Shown: in pieces, positions 27,170 through 37,004 of the stretch
Numbering within the stretch: position 1 is the stretch's first letter
How the letters are laid out: the number at the start of each line of letters is the position of its first letter
Assembly: GCF_020447225.1 (NCBI RefSeq)
Contig: NZ_JAJAEO010000186.1
Location: 1 to 64,000, forward strand
DNA: 64,000 nucleotides
Reading direction: 5' to 3'
DNA from: Methylophaga pinxianii
Lineage (GTDB): Bacteria; Pseudomonadota; Gammaproteobacteria; Nitrosococcales; Methylophagaceae
Translations under genes and position numbers: made by a program
The notes under the pieces: generated by a model
Database searches by the model: none
The model's input: the letters and a program-made list of their open reading frames with translations, nothing else
Told to the model about the DNA's origin: nothing

Positions 27170-28163
27170 AAAACCACTTTCCATCGGACCTTACAGTTTA
27201 CCGAACAATCTGTTTCTGGCCCCGATGGCCGGTGTCACGGATCGTCCGTTTCGCCAGTTATGTCGTAAACTCGGCGCGGGTATGGCGGTTTCGGAAATGA
27301 TTACGGCGAATAAAGCATTATGGGCCAGTAAAAAATCATTGCTGCGAGCTAATCATGAAGGTGAACCCGAACCACGCAGTGTGCAGATAGCCGGAGCTGA
27401 TCCCCAAATGATGGCTGAAGCGGCACGGCATAATGTGGCTGAAGGTGCTCACATTATCGATATCAATATGGGATGTCCGGCGAAAAAAGTTTGTAATGTG
27501 ATGGCTGGTTCGGCTTTATTACAACACGAAAAACTGGTTGCCGACATTCTTGAAGCGGTGGTTCAAGCGGTTGATGTTCCCGTGACGTTAAAAATTCGCA
27601 CTGGCTGGGATCGCGATAATCGTAATGGTGTACGTATTGCCCGAATTGCTGAAAATGCCGGTATTCAGGCATTAGCCGTTCATGGCCGTACCCGTGCAGA
27701 TGCCTATAAAGGTGAAGCAGAATACGACACTATTGCGGAAATCAAATCACGAATTACTATTCCGGTAATTGCCAATGGCGATATTGAAACGCCACAAAAA
27801 GCGCTCATGGTATTACATAAAACCGGGGCCGATGGACTGATGATTGGCCGGGCAGCTCAGGGCAACCCCTGGATATTTCAGCAGATACTGCATTTTTTAC
27901 AAACAGGTGACAATTTACCAGAACCTTCTGTAACAGAAGTGCAACAGATCTTGATTAGTCACCTCAACACGCTGTACGATTTCTACGGTGAGTATTCCGG
28001 TGTGCGTATGGCACGCAAACATATCGCTTGGTATAGCAAAGGCTTTCGTAATGGTAACGCCTTTCGCCAACAGATGAATACACTGGAGAAAGCTGAACAA
28101 CAGCTCGCTTTTACAGATGCTTTTTTTGCGCAACTCGCTGACAAGGATTCACTGGCCGCATGA
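27162..28163 (+). CDS. dusB: tRNA-dihydrouridine synthase DusB
   Basis: This FMN-dependent enzyme reduces uridine to dihydrouridine in the tRNA D-loop. The start is the ATG at 27162 inside the end of prmA (MLEKPLSIGPY); the upstream in-frame GTG is unnecessary. The 333-residue TIM barrel shows LAPMAGVTDRPFRQL, DINMGCPAKKV with the catalytic Cys, VHGRTRADAYKG, and ANGDIETPQKA followed by GLMIGRAAQGNPWIF. The dusB-fis pairing is conserved, and fis starts in the dusB stop (ATGA). Confidence 0.95.
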   Translation: MLEKPLSIGPYSLPNNLFLAPMAGVTDRPFRQLCRKLGAGMAVSEMITANKALWASKKSLLRANHEGEPEPRSVQIAGADPQMMAEAARHNVAEGAHIIDINMGCPAKKVCNVMAGSALLQHEKLVADILEAVVQAVDVPVTLKIRTGWDRDNRNGVRIARIAENAGIQALAVHGRTRADAYKGEAEYDTIAEIKSRITIPVIANGDIETPQKALMVLHKTGADGLMIGRAAQGNPWIFQQILHFLQTGDNLPEPSVTEVQQILISHLNTLYDFYGEYSGVRMARKHIAWYSKGFRNGNAFRQQMNTLEKAEQQLAFTDAFFAQLADKDSLAA

Positions 28164-28450
28164 ATAACGCGCTGAACAACGACTTAGCTGATTGTATTGA
28201 TCTTGGTGTCACCGCCGAACAACAACATGCGCCTTTAAATCAATGTGTTACCAACGCGCTGAAAACATATTTTGAACAACTGGATGGCCACTCCCCTGCC
28301 AATCTCTATGAAATGCTGATGACCGAGGTTGAAGTACCTTTGTTACAAGCGGCATTGACACACACTCATGGAAATCAAAGTCGTGCTGCCGAAATTCTGG
28401 GCATTAACCGCGGTACCCTGCGAAAAAAACTCAAGCAATACGGCTTGTAA
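28160..28450 (+). CDS. fis: Nucleoid-associated DNA-binding protein Fis
   Basis: Fis bends DNA and regulates rRNA, tRNA and many other promoters. The 96-residue length is right. The C-terminal helix-turn-helix is intact ([32 protein letters not shown], quoted in part: [20 protein letters not shown]). The four-base overlap with dusB indicates translational coupling, as in other Gammaproteobacteria. Confidence 0.95.
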   Translation: MNNALNNDLADCIDLGVTAEQQHAPLNQCVTNALKTYFEQLDGHSPANLYEMLMTEVEVPLLQAALTHTHGNQSRAAEILGINRGTLRKKLKQYGL

Positions 28451-28479
28451 TCAAGCCTGAATCTCAATCTGGAATACTG

Positions 28480-30045
28480 ATGAACTCGATTAAACGCGCA
28501 CTGTTGAGTGTTTCTGACAAAACCGGCATCGTTGAATTTGCCAAACAATTACAAGATCTGAACATTGAATTGCTCTCCACCGGTGGGACCGCTAAATTAC
28601 TTAGCGAAGCCGGTTTAAAGGTCAAAGAAGTCTCCGAACATACTGGCTTTCCGGAAATGATGGATGGTCGTATCAAAACCCTGCATCCAAAAATTCACGG
28701 TGGTCTGTTAGGTCGTCGGGGCAAGGATGACAGTATTATGCAACAGCACGATATTGCGCCGATTGATCTGGTGGTAGTGAATTTATATCCGTTTGAAGCT
28801 ACCGTGGCACGAGAAGACTGCCCGTTGGAAGATGCCATTGAAAACATCGATATCGGCGGCCCGACCATGTTGCGTGCAGCCGCTAAAAATCATGCAGATG
28901 TGACGGTTGTGGTTGATCCGGCCGATTACACTCGAGTGATTGAACAGATTCGTTCGCAGGGTGGAACAGATGATCACACCCGTTTTGATTTGGCGCTGAA
29001 AACTTTTGAACATACAGCACATTATGACGGCGCTATTGCCAATTATCTGGGCACTATTCAGGCTGATAAAAGCAAAGCCGCATTTCCGCGCACATTCAAT
29101 AGTCAGTTCCAGCTTAAACAAGCGATGCGTTATGGTGAAAACCCGCATCAGAAAGCGGCTTTTTATGTTGAAAAGCAGGCTGAAACCGGCTCTATCGGTG
29201 CAGCGGTTCAGCTACAAGGCAAAGAATTGTCCTATAACAACATTGCCGATACTGACGCAGCACTGGAATGTGTCAAAGTATTTAATGATAAACCTGCCTG
29301 TGTCATCGTCAAACATGCGAATCCCTGTGGTGTCGCCACAGCAGATGACTTACTGACGGCCTATGACTTGGCTTACCAAACGGATCCCACTTCTGCGTTT
29401 GGCGGCATCATCGCCTTTAATCGTGAACTGGATGCCAAAACAGCACAAGCCATTATTGATCGTCAGTTTGTTGAAGTGATTATCGCACCCAAAATCAGCG
29501 ATGCTGCCAAAGCGGTTGTCGCAGGTAAAGCCAATGTTCGTTTGCTGTGCAGTGGTGATTTTCCATCCACCCCTGCCACTGATTTTGATTTCAAACGTGT
29601 GACGGGTGGCTTGCTGGTACAAGACCGCGATATCCAGATAGTCACTGAAGCTGAATTAAAAGTGGTCACCAAACTGCACCCGACCAAAGAGCAGCTTGCT
29701 GATCTGTTGTTTGCCTGGCGAGTCGCCAAATTTGTCAAATCCAACGCCATTGTCTATGCCAAAAACCAGCAAACCGTCGGTATTGGTGCAGGTCAAATGA
29801 GCCGTGTAGTCAGCAGCCGCATTGCAGGTATTAAAGCAAATGACGCTGGTTTGACAGTGCCAGGTGCCGTGATGGCCTCAGATGCATTCTTTCCGTTTCG
29901 TGATGGTTTGGATGCCGCCGCTGAAGCCGGAATCAGTGCTGTTATACAACCCGGTGGCTCTATGCGTGATGACGAGGTGATTGCGGCAGCGGATGAGCAT
30001 GGTATTGCGATGGTCTTCACCGGCATGCGTCATTTCCGCCACTAA
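28480..30045 (+). CDS. purH: Bifunctional AICAR formyltransferase / IMP cyclohydrolase PurH
   Basis: PurH catalyses the last two steps of IMP synthesis. In 521 residues the N-terminal IMP cyclohydrolase domain (to about 195) has [21 protein letters not shown] and [13 protein letters not shown]. The C-terminal formyltransferase domain has the catalytic Lys-His in [11 protein letters not shown] and the GAGQMSRV and [10 protein letters not shown] motifs. A degenerate adenylate cyclase homologue begins 14 bases after its stop, so the two are probably one transcript. Confidence 0.97.
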   Translation: MNSIKRALLSVSDKTGIVEFAKQLQDLNIELLSTGGTAKLLSEAGLKVKEVSEHTGFPEMMDGRIKTLHPKIHGGLLGRRGKDDSIMQQHDIAPIDLVVVNLYPFEATVAREDCPLEDAIENIDIGGPTMLRAAAKNHADVTVVVDPADYTRVIEQIRSQGGTDDHTRFDLALKTFEHTAHYDGAIANYLGTIQADKSKAAFPRTFNSQFQLKQAMRYGENPHQKAAFYVEKQAETGSIGAAVQLQGKELSYNNIADTDAALECVKVFNDKPACVIVKHANPCGVATADDLLTAYDLAYQTDPTSAFGGIIAFNRELDAKTAQAIIDRQFVEVIIAPKISDAAKAVVAGKANVRLLCSGDFPSTPATDFDFKRVTGGLLVQDRDIQIVTEAELKVVTKLHPTKEQLADLLFAWRVAKFVKSNAIVYAKNQQTVGIGAGQMSRVVSSRIAGIKANDAGLTVPGAVMASDAFFPFRDGLDAAAEAGISAVIQPGGSMRDDEVIAAADEHGIAMVFTGMRHFRH

Positions 30046-30059
30046 CGATTGAGTCTGTT

Positions 30060-32699
30060 GTGGACCGCGCTCAGGCTCTACGTGTATTTCAGGCACATAA
30101 TCGCGCCCGGATCAGTCGTTTAATAGAACTAGCGCCCCCTAAACATGCGATGTTTTATCGCTTGTTACCTTTGTTATTCCATATTAACCATAAACTTCTG
30201 CCGGGCTATATCAATGATGATTGCCCGGCAGGCATTATGGATTATCAGCCGGATAGTGAAGCACTAAACAGTGCGATCAGTCTTAACCGTAATTTCAGCC
30301 ACCGCCGAAAAGCATTGCGTCGCTATGCCTTACGCGGAATTTATCTGCTTAATCCCCTCGGACAAATTCGTTATCCCCAACCAGCTTGCTTTGATTTATG
30401 GCTGGTACATCATGCGACTTTAAAGCCTGAACAGCTCGACTTATTGCACAGCAAAGCAGACTCCATCACCCAATGGGCAGCCAACCTGGGTATCGAGTTG
30501 AAAGTTAAACTGTTTGATGAAACACATTGCCGCAACGGCGCAATTCATCCTGCAGAAAGAGAACAATTCTATCTACATGGACTCAGTATCGCTGGAAGTG
30601 CCCCACTTTGGTGGCTTATTACCACCGAAGAACACCAGAATTATGCCCAGATTGCCGAACGTTTATTGTCGCAACGCGGTTTAACGCAAATCAGCTTATT
30701 GGACTTTGGGTTTGACTCTAGTTATCCAGCAGCAACCCTGTTTGAAGAAGCCTGTCAGGCATTAAAAATGAGTATTCATGGGGATATCTCAGCGCTTCTG
30801 GACGTGTTGTTTTTTCAACGTCAGCTGACGCTTTTCCCTGATATTCTTTATTTGTCTGAACGTTACAAACAAAAAATTGAACAAGGTGAAACAGACAGCA
30901 TGCAGGTCGAACCTGCCAGTCTTAAACTTGCCGAAATAGAACGTTTTGCCCCGACTGATGAACGCCATCTCGCGCGTCAGGCTTATTATGCAATCTGCTC
31001 GGAGCGATTATCACAACAGGTTAAACATCCTCAATTTGCCTGGCGGCGTTATAGTCTGCAAACCCTGCAAACCCATTGGAACTGGTCCAAAGATCAATTA
31101 ACCGCTGAAGATAACCGTTCGAATTGGAACTTCCCACAGCGTCAACATTGGTGGTCAACGCTTATTCCTACCTTACAACAGTTTCTGCTTGAACTACAGC
31201 AATTTGCCAGCCAGAATTTCATTAACGATGTCGCTCAACTTACTGATTTACAAAAATTACTTGCTATTCATCTGGACAACACTGCACCGCTTATTGAACA
31301 ACTGCCACTCGCATTACAAATGACGGATGGTCCCGAACAGCTTTATCTGTATCGCTTTCAGTTTCAGGAAGAAGCCGACTGGAAGCTCAGTACGATACCC
31401 CTTACCGATGCCAAACAAGTCGTTCTGAAACAACACCCTTCTCTGGTCTATCTATTGGTCTGGGCGGTACGAAACCATATTCTGACAACACGCAGCTGGC
31501 TTCGAGTAGCCGATCAAAAACATCAAATCAATATTAATCTGGTACTCGAACTGACTCAAACCCTATTAAAATCAGCCTTTCCACAGCGTCAATTTGACAT
31601 TTCGGGCGAATCCCTCAAAAAGCCGGCCAGAGCTGAACAGGTCATGTTATTTGCCAATTTGCAGACCAGGGGGAGCGACACTCAACAAACTGGTGCGGTG
31701 CAAATGGCCAGTCTGAATAATGATCCATTGAGTTATACCTCCAGCAGACAAAACCTGGTGAATAGTCTGGATCTATTGATATACAGCAGTTGGGGACAAT
31801 GGCACCATTACCGTTTTGATGGCACAAATGCAGTGCTCGAAGCGCTTAGCCAAATGCTACACTGGTGTCCCACCACACAGCTGAGCAGCCATCTTAACTG
31901 TTGGTGTGCAACTGGTTTTTTTGGTCAGGCGATTAACAACCGTCTACAGCGTTTGTTTGAGGCTGTCTTGACACATTACCAGTACCATTCTCAGCAAGGT
32001 CGCTATTTGCTGCAACTGGGGGATCGTCTGGGTCAGTTGCAATGGCATGAAGACGAAATTCACACTAAGTATTTTGCTGCTGAAAAAACACTGCAACAAG
32101 CGCTGGCAGAAGAACAAAAAGATTATCTGCCCACTCGTGTCGACAGTTATCTGGATACCGACAATCTGCTGAATACCCTGCTAGCCTATCAACAGCAACA
32201 AACCGTGCATTTGTTTGCTCATAGATTGACCGACTCCACACAGCTTTATGTGGTAGATGAGCTTGGCCGACTTCAGCAATTTGCTTATCCGCCATTAACT
32301 GAAGCTAACATTCTTGCCCAGATGAAATTGTTTATTCGGAACAGCCTGGCGGACACGGCTTTGCACTGTGAATGTTATCAACTGCTTCGGCAACAACAGC
32401 GTTGGCAAATTAACCCGACACAGCCTTCTCGGCCGGAAACGGCAAGCTTCTCGGTTATCTGGCAAATTACCGGGGCCCAGTTGGCACTAAACCTGAAGAA
32501 CCATACAGTGAAAACCGACCTTGGTGATCCGCAATTAATTTCAATTCTGGCTGAATTATTTTTACATACCACGGGTCATAAACCTGCTTTTTATTTTATT
32601 GATAAGTTACAGTTCGTGCCCAAAGCAGCTTATTCCAGTTTGTTTTTCATCAATCGAAAATTCGAATTGGAGCAACAGTTTAACGCGGTAAGGCTTTAG
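30060..32699 (+). CDS. Class I adenylate cyclase homologue with lost catalytic motif
   Basis: The 879-residue product starts with GTG. Family similarity to CyaA runs along much of its length: MFYRLLPLLFHINHKLLPGY near residues 31-50, RRYALRGIY, then GQ...FDLWLVHH at 101-118, and later WRRYSLQTLQTHWNW with DNRSNWNF. Compared from memory with E. coli CyaA, the nucleotidyltransferase motif is broken: Gly102-Ser103 are Asn98-Pro99, Ser113 is Ala109, and the metal-binding Asp114 is Cys110. Only Asp116 (here Asp112) and Trp118 (Trp114) remain. The protein is therefore probably not a normal cyclase and may be regulatory. It follows purH by 14 bases. Confidence 0.75.
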   Translation: MDRAQALRVFQAHNRARISRLIELAPPKHAMFYRLLPLLFHINHKLLPGYINDDCPAGIMDYQPDSEALNSAISLNRNFSHRRKALRRYALRGIYLLNPLGQIRYPQPACFDLWLVHHATLKPEQLDLLHSKADSITQWAANLGIELKVKLFDETHCRNGAIHPAEREQFYLHGLSIAGSAPLWWLITTEEHQNYAQIAERLLSQRGLTQISLLDFGFDSSYPAATLFEEACQALKMSIHGDISALLDVLFFQRQLTLFPDILYLSERYKQKIEQGETDSMQVEPASLKLAEIERFAPTDERHLARQAYYAICSERLSQQVKHPQFAWRRYSLQTLQTHWNWSKDQLTAEDNRSNWNFPQRQHWWSTLIPTLQQFLLELQQFASQNFINDVAQLTDLQKLLAIHLDNTAPLIEQLPLALQMTDGPEQLYLYRFQFQEEADWKLSTIPLTDAKQVVLKQHPSLVYLLVWAVRNHILTTRSWLRVADQKHQININLVLELTQTLLKSAFPQRQFDISGESLKKPARAEQVMLFANLQTRGSDTQQTGAVQMASLNNDPLSYTSSRQNLVNSLDLLIYSSWGQWHHYRFDGTNAVLEALSQMLHWCPTTQLSSHLNCWCATGFFGQAINNRLQRLFEAVLTHYQYHSQQGRYLLQLGDRLGQLQWHEDEIHTKYFAAEKTLQQALAEEQKDYLPTRVDSYLDTDNLLNTLLAYQQQQTVHLFAHRLTDSTQLYVVDELGRLQQFAYPPLTEANILAQMKLFIRNSLADTALHCECYQLLRQQQRWQINPTQPSRPETASFSVIWQITGAQLALNLKNHTVKTDLGDPQLISILAELFLHTTGHKPAFYFIDKLQFVPKAAYSSLFFINRKFELEQQFNAVRL

Positions 32700-32754
32700 A
32701 TTTCGCCACAGCTCTTTTATGATGTGGCACCTGACCCACAATAAAGAATGACAT

Positions 32755-33783
32755 ATGATTAAAGTAGGCATTGTCGGCGGCACTGGTTATACCGGTGTTG
32801 AATTACTCCGGTTACTGGCGGTTCACCCACAAGTCTCTCTGGAGGTCATCACCTCACGAAGCGAGGCAGGTATGCCGGTCAGTGATTTGTACCCCAACCT
32901 GCGTGGTCATGTTGATCTTTGCTTTACCGTTCCGGATGATGATGCCTTAGCAGCGTGTGATGTTGTGTTTTTTGCCACACCGCACACTGTCGCGATGGCC
33001 AGTGTGCCCGCTTTAATTGATCGGGGTGTTCGGGTTATTGATCTATCTGCGGACTTTCGGCTGAAAGATATTGCTTTATGGGAGAAGTGGTATAACACAC
33101 CTCATACTTGTCCACAGCTGGCTGACATGGCTGTCTATGGTCTGCCTGAGTTAAATCGTGAAAAAATCCGTCAAGCACAATTAGTTGCCGTCGCCGGCTG
33201 TTATCCAACCGCTGTTCAATTGGGTTATCTGCCATTATTGGAAGCAGGACTGATTGATCCACAGCACCTGATTGCCGATGCCAAGTCAGGGACTAGTGGG
33301 GCCGGTCGTAAAGCCTCCATCGGTACTCTCCTTACTGAAGCCAGTGAAAACATGAAAGCTTATGCTGTTACCGGGCACCGTCATTTGCCGGAAATTCGTC
33401 AAGGCCTCACACAAATGAATGGTGCCGCAGTCGGGCTAACGTTTGTGCCTCATTTGACGCCAATGATCCGCGGCATTCATGCAACACTCTATGGACAACT
33501 GCAGAAAGAAACCGATTTACAAAGCTTATTTGAGCAACGTTTTGCTGATGAGCCTTTTGTAGATGTTATGCCCGCTGGTTCTCATCCTGAAACACGCAGT
33601 GTTCGGGGGGCCAATGTTTGCAGAATTGCCGTACACCAACCTGAAAATGCTGATACTGTTGTCGTTTTATCGGTTATCGATAATTTGGTCAAAGGGGCCT
33701 CGGGACAGGCGATACAAAATATGAATATCATGTTTGGCCTTGATGAACGTTTAGGCATTAATCACATTGCGACGCTTCCCTGA
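32755..33783 (+). CDS. argC: N-acetyl-gamma-glutamyl-phosphate reductase ArgC
   Basis: ArgC is the NADPH-dependent third step of arginine synthesis. The 342-residue protein has the dinucleotide-binding start [18 protein letters not shown], the catalytic Cys in [13 protein letters not shown], and the [12 protein letters not shown] and HRHLPEI segments. Its stop overlaps the start of the next gene by one base. argC and argH lie 28 kb apart, so the arginine genes are not clustered. Confidence 0.96.
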   Translation: MIKVGIVGGTGYTGVELLRLLAVHPQVSLEVITSRSEAGMPVSDLYPNLRGHVDLCFTVPDDDALAACDVVFFATPHTVAMASVPALIDRGVRVIDLSADFRLKDIALWEKWYNTPHTCPQLADMAVYGLPELNREKIRQAQLVAVAGCYPTAVQLGYLPLLEAGLIDPQHLIADAKSGTSGAGRKASIGTLLTEASENMKAYAVTGHRHLPEIRQGLTQMNGAAVGLTFVPHLTPMIRGIHATLYGQLQKETDLQSLFEQRFADEPFVDVMPAGSHPETRSVRGANVCRIAVHQPENADTVVVLSVIDNLVKGASGQAIQNMNIMFGLDERLGINHIATLP

Positions 33784-34487
33784 TGACCTCGCCACTGGAT
33801 AATTACGTTATTCAACCTAAGCGTCCTCGGCGTTTTATCTTTTGGATCACCTTCGCTGTGATCGTTACAGGCCTGCTTCAATGGTACTGGTTTAATCATG
33901 ACAGTGGTGAAAAGTCACGTTTGTTGGATCAAAACAAACTCATGACTGAACAAATTGCCTCGTTGAAAACGCAGCTTATGCAACAAACCGAAGCCTCACA
34001 AAATATGCAGCAAGTCCAGGCGATGCATCAGGCCACTGTGCAGCAATTACAAAATCGACTCGAGCAGCTGCAAAAGAAAGTGATTGAGCTGGATAAAGAA
34101 CTGCTTTTTTATCAAAACATCACTCAAGGCAACAGCACCAGTGAATTGCAAATACGTGATTTACAGATCCGTCCGGACCCAGAAAATACCGCTCAGTTGC
34201 GCTATCGTTTGGCAATCACTCAAGGTAAAAATCTCAGTGAGCCCATCACCGGTGAGGTCATTATTAAATTACAGGAGACGGAAGGTGAAGGCGACAAAGC
34301 AAAAGTCACTGATCTGAATGTCACGGAGCATCCGCTTAACCTTCGTCATGTGCAAGTTATTGAGGGCGTATTTAACATGAGCGAATTAAAAACACCCCAG
34401 CAAATCAGCGTCAGTTTGCGCCAGAAAGACAAAACTCTTGTTTCACGCACCTTTGATTGGCAAACAGATCCGCCTATCGACCAATGA
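33783..34487 (+). CDS. Membrane-anchored coiled-coil protein (DUF6776-like)
   Basis: The 234-residue protein has a short basic cytoplasmic start, one membrane helix (about 20-37, FIFWITFAVIVTGLLQWYW), a periplasmic coiled coil (about 48-120, Gln- and Lys-rich) and a beta-rich C-terminal domain. This layout fits the DUF6776 family, which I recall beside bactofilin genes. It is coupled to argC by a one-base overlap and lies 8 bases before the bactofilin gene, suggesting that it works with that polymer at the membrane. The function is unknown. Confidence 0.7.
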   Translation: MTSPLDNYVIQPKRPRRFIFWITFAVIVTGLLQWYWFNHDSGEKSRLLDQNKLMTEQIASLKTQLMQQTEASQNMQQVQAMHQATVQQLQNRLEQLQKKVIELDKELLFYQNITQGNSTSELQIRDLQIRPDPENTAQLRYRLAITQGKNLSEPITGEVIIKLQETEGEGDKAKVTDLNVTEHPLNLRHVQVIEGVFNMSELKTPQQISVSLRQKDKTLVSRTFDWQTDPPIDQ

Positions 34488-34495
34488 GGTAAATC

Positions 34496-34933
34496 ATGTT
34501 CAGCAGTAAAAAACAAAAGCGTCGTAAAGCCGCCCGCATAGACACACTAATTGGGGAAAACACCCATATAAAAGGGGATATTCATTTCAGCGGTGGATTA
34601 CGTATTGATGGCGTTATTACCGGTAATATCACAGCGGATGAAGGTGAACCGGCTTTGCTGACCTTAAGCGAAAAAGGCCGCATAGAAGGCGAGGTTCGGG
34701 TGCCGTTTCAACTTATTAACGGTGATGTAAAAGGCAACCTGTATGCTAATGAACACATTGAACTTGCTGATAAAGCACGTATCAATGGCAACGTTTTTTA
34801 TAAGTTTTTAGAGATGGCTATGGGCAGTGAAGTGAATGGCCAATTGATTCATGTTGGTGAAGCAGAAGAGTCAAGCCTGAATCTTGATCATCCGCAATCT
34901 GATCCCAACTTAAATCTTGAACAACAATCTTAG
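34496..34933 (+). CDS. Bactofilin (polymer-forming cytoskeletal protein)
   Basis: The 145-residue protein has the bactofilin core: TLIGENTHIKGDIHFSGGLRIDG followed by regularly spaced beta-helix turns (GNITADE, GRIEGEVRVP, GDVKGNLYAN, ARINGNVFYK), flanked by a short basic head and an acidic disordered tail. Quoted motifs are partial. Bactofilins polymerise without nucleotide into membrane-associated filaments that place envelope enzymes. An AATGAGGT ribosome-binding region precedes the ATG. It is paired with the coiled-coil membrane protein upstream. Confidence 0.88.
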   Translation: MFSSKKQKRRKAARIDTLIGENTHIKGDIHFSGGLRIDGVITGNITADEGEPALLTLSEKGRIEGEVRVPFQLINGDVKGNLYANEHIELADKARINGNVFYKFLEMAMGSEVNGQLIHVGEAEESSLNLDHPQSDPNLNLEQQS

Positions 34934-35098
34934 CGTCTGTTTATCTTTTATCGCTGCGCTTTGTTGTGGTTGGGATTGATTTATCACCCCGCCGTTTGAA
35001 ATGGACTTAATGTAAATAACGACACCGCATCATTTCCGCCTTGTTGGACGAAAAAAACAGCCTTCAACAGCGAGGCGATGAAAGATAAATAAGCTCTA

Positions 35099-35130
35099 AT
35101 ACTTGACTAATTTAGTCAGAATTGGATAAT
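35099..35130 (+). promoter_or_regulatory. erpA promoter with an IscR type 1-like site
   Basis: A -35 TTGACT (35103-35108) and a -10 GATAAT (35125-35130) are 16 bases apart. ATACTTGACTAATTTAGTCA overlapping the -35 matches the IscR type 1 consensus, as at iscR-type promoters, so repression by [2Fe-2S]-IscR is likely. Confidence 0.7.
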
Positions 35131-35162
35131 AAATGAACAATCTTATATATACGGAGTAAATC

Positions 35163-35507
35163 ATGACGAGCGAAATGCCAAGTCCAGTTCTGTTTACCGA
35201 TTCGGCTGCAGCAAAAGTCAGTGAACTCATTGCTGAAGAAGGTAATGATCAACTTAAGCTGCGTGTATTTATCACGGGCGGTGGTTGCTCCGGATTCCAG
35301 TATGGCTTTACCTTTGAAGAGGAAGTCAGCGAAGGCGATACCGAAGTTGAAAAGTCGGGTGTGACATTATTAATCGATCCAGCCAGTTATCAATACTTGG
35401 TAGGTGCCGAAATTGACTATACCGATGGAGTTGAGGGTTCACAATTTGTGATTCGTAATCCAAATGCCACTACAACATGTGGCTGTGGTTCTTCCTTCTC
35501 GCCTTAA
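35163..35507 (+). CDS. erpA: Iron-sulfur cluster insertion protein ErpA
   Basis: This A-type carrier delivers Fe-S clusters to apo-proteins. Its 114 residues contain the three conserved cysteines, one in [11 protein letters not shown] and two in TTCGCGSSF at the C-terminus. ACGGAG precedes the ATG. The promoter carries an IscR-like site and a terminator follows, so it is a single-gene unit. Confidence 0.95.
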   Translation: MTSEMPSPVLFTDSAAAKVSELIAEEGNDQLKLRVFITGGGCSGFQYGFTFEEEVSEGDTEVEKSGVTLLIDPASYQYLVGAEIDYTDGVEGSQFVIRNPNATTTCGCGSSFSP

Positions 35508-35532
35508 GCTTCCTGAAATTAGCGAATTGAAG

Positions 35533-35566
35533 CCACTATACCGTGATGCGGTATAGTGGTTTTTTT
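35533..35566 (+). terminator. Intrinsic terminator after erpA
   Basis: CCACTATACC and GGTATAGTGG form a perfect 10-bp stem with a 7-base loop, followed by seven T, 25 bases after the erpA stop. Confidence 0.92.
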
Positions 35567-35633
35567 ATGCTTGTTGAAATGGTTCACTGTCGACGGGCAA
35601 ACTGATAAGAGTTAATTAGGGAAATCCAACAGC

Positions 35634-36899
35634 ATGATATCCAAATGGCAATGGTTACTTTCGCAACTCACTCGTACTCTATGGGTTCGCGCTTCATTTT
35701 TTGCTTTGCTGGCCGTTGTGACCGCACTGATTGCTATCCCAGCCCAACACATGATCGAAAATCCGTTCCCATTCAGTGTCGGCTCGGACTCGGTTGGACA
35801 GATCCTGAATATCCTGGCCTCCAGTATGTTGGCGGTGACGACCTTTTCATTAAGTGTGATGGTAGCCGCTTACACAGCGGCAAGCAGCAGTGTGACACCT
35901 CGGGCAACCAAACTGGTTCAGCAAGATACAACTACTCAGAATGTTCTAGCCACCTTTATTGGTTCTTTTTTATATAGTCTGGTCGGCATTGTGGCGCTAA
36001 GCACCGATCAATATGGTGAAAATGGGCGTTTGATTTTATTTGTCGTGACCATTGGAGTGATCGTATTGATTGTTATCACTATATTGCGATGGATTGAGCA
36101 TTTATCCCAACTGGGTCGGGTAGGTGAAACCACTGAGCGCGTCGAAAATGCAGCCGCGAATACTATTACTCAGCGCATCAAACATCCCACTCTAGGAGCG
36201 AAAAGACTTACTGATAAAGAAAACGTTCCCGCACATGCTCAGGCTATTTTCGCGAAAAGCATTGGTTATGTCCGACATATTGATGTTGGTGCCCTTAATG
36301 AATATGCCAAACAACATAATACTGAAATTGCCGTCTTGGCTTTACCGGGTGAGTTTATTCATCCTGCCAAACCGATTGCCTGGATAGCAGCAGAGCTGAA
36401 TGATGAGATGATTGCTTCAATTTGTTCAGCTATCACATTAGGCAATGAACGTTCTTTTGATCAGGATCCTCGTTTTGGTTTAGCTGTTTTGGCAGAAATT
36501 GCCTCTAGAGCACTTTCTCCAGCCATCAACGATCCCGGTACGGCAATCGATGTCATCAACCGGGGACTGCGAATTTTAATCCCCTGGAAAGATTACAAAT
36601 ATACCGCTGACGATGAGCAAATAATCTATCCGAATGTGTTGTTGCCGGAATTAAATTTAGGTGATTTGTTCGATGATATTTTTATGCCCATCGAGCGTGA
36701 TGGCACCAATATGATTGAGGTGCAACTTCGCTTACAAAAAGCACTGGCTTCATTAGTCAAAATTGCACCTGAAATATTCAGTCAGGAAGTTTCACGTCAT
36801 TTACAGTTGATGAAGCAACGTACTGATCAGGCAGCTTTGATCAAAGCTGATAAACAACGGCTGCAGCACATTTATGATGAACACATTAAGGCTTACTAG
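35634..36899 (+). CDS. DUF2254 family membrane protein
   Basis: The 421-residue protein has about four N-terminal membrane helices (within residues 15-150) and a soluble C-terminal part containing GLAVLAEIASRALSPAINDPGTA, a hallmark of DUF2254. The family is widespread, and its function is not known to me. The gene stands alone between the erpA terminator and the tetR promoter. Confidence 0.85.
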   Translation: MISKWQWLLSQLTRTLWVRASFFALLAVVTALIAIPAQHMIENPFPFSVGSDSVGQILNILASSMLAVTTFSLSVMVAAYTAASSSVTPRATKLVQQDTTTQNVLATFIGSFLYSLVGIVALSTDQYGENGRLILFVVTIGVIVLIVITILRWIEHLSQLGRVGETTERVENAAANTITQRIKHPTLGAKRLTDKENVPAHAQAIFAKSIGYVRHIDVGALNEYAKQHNTEIAVLALPGEFIHPAKPIAWIAAELNDEMIASICSAITLGNERSFDQDPRFGLAVLAEIASRALSPAINDPGTAIDVINRGLRILIPWKDYKYTADDEQIIYPNVLLPELNLGDLFDDIFMPIERDGTNMIEVQLRLQKALASLVKIAPEIFSQEVSRHLQLMKQRTDQAALIKADKQRLQHIYDEHIKAY

Positions 36900-36971
36900 A
36901 GCCTGTTGACTACAAAATTGAAATAACTTTTCTACTTTCGTTAACTTTACCTTAACTTAGATCATGTATAT

Positions 36972-36993
36972 TATGAATGAACGTTCATTCATA
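36972..36993. promoter_or_regulatory. Perfect 22-bp palindrome, probable TetR operator
   Basis: TATGAATGAACGTTCATTCATA is its own reverse complement and ends 11 bases before the tetR ATG. It resembles operators of AcrR-like repressors of RND pumps, so autorepression and control of the downstream efflux operon are likely. Confidence 0.85.
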
Positions 36994-37004
36994 AAAAGTA
37001 ATCT

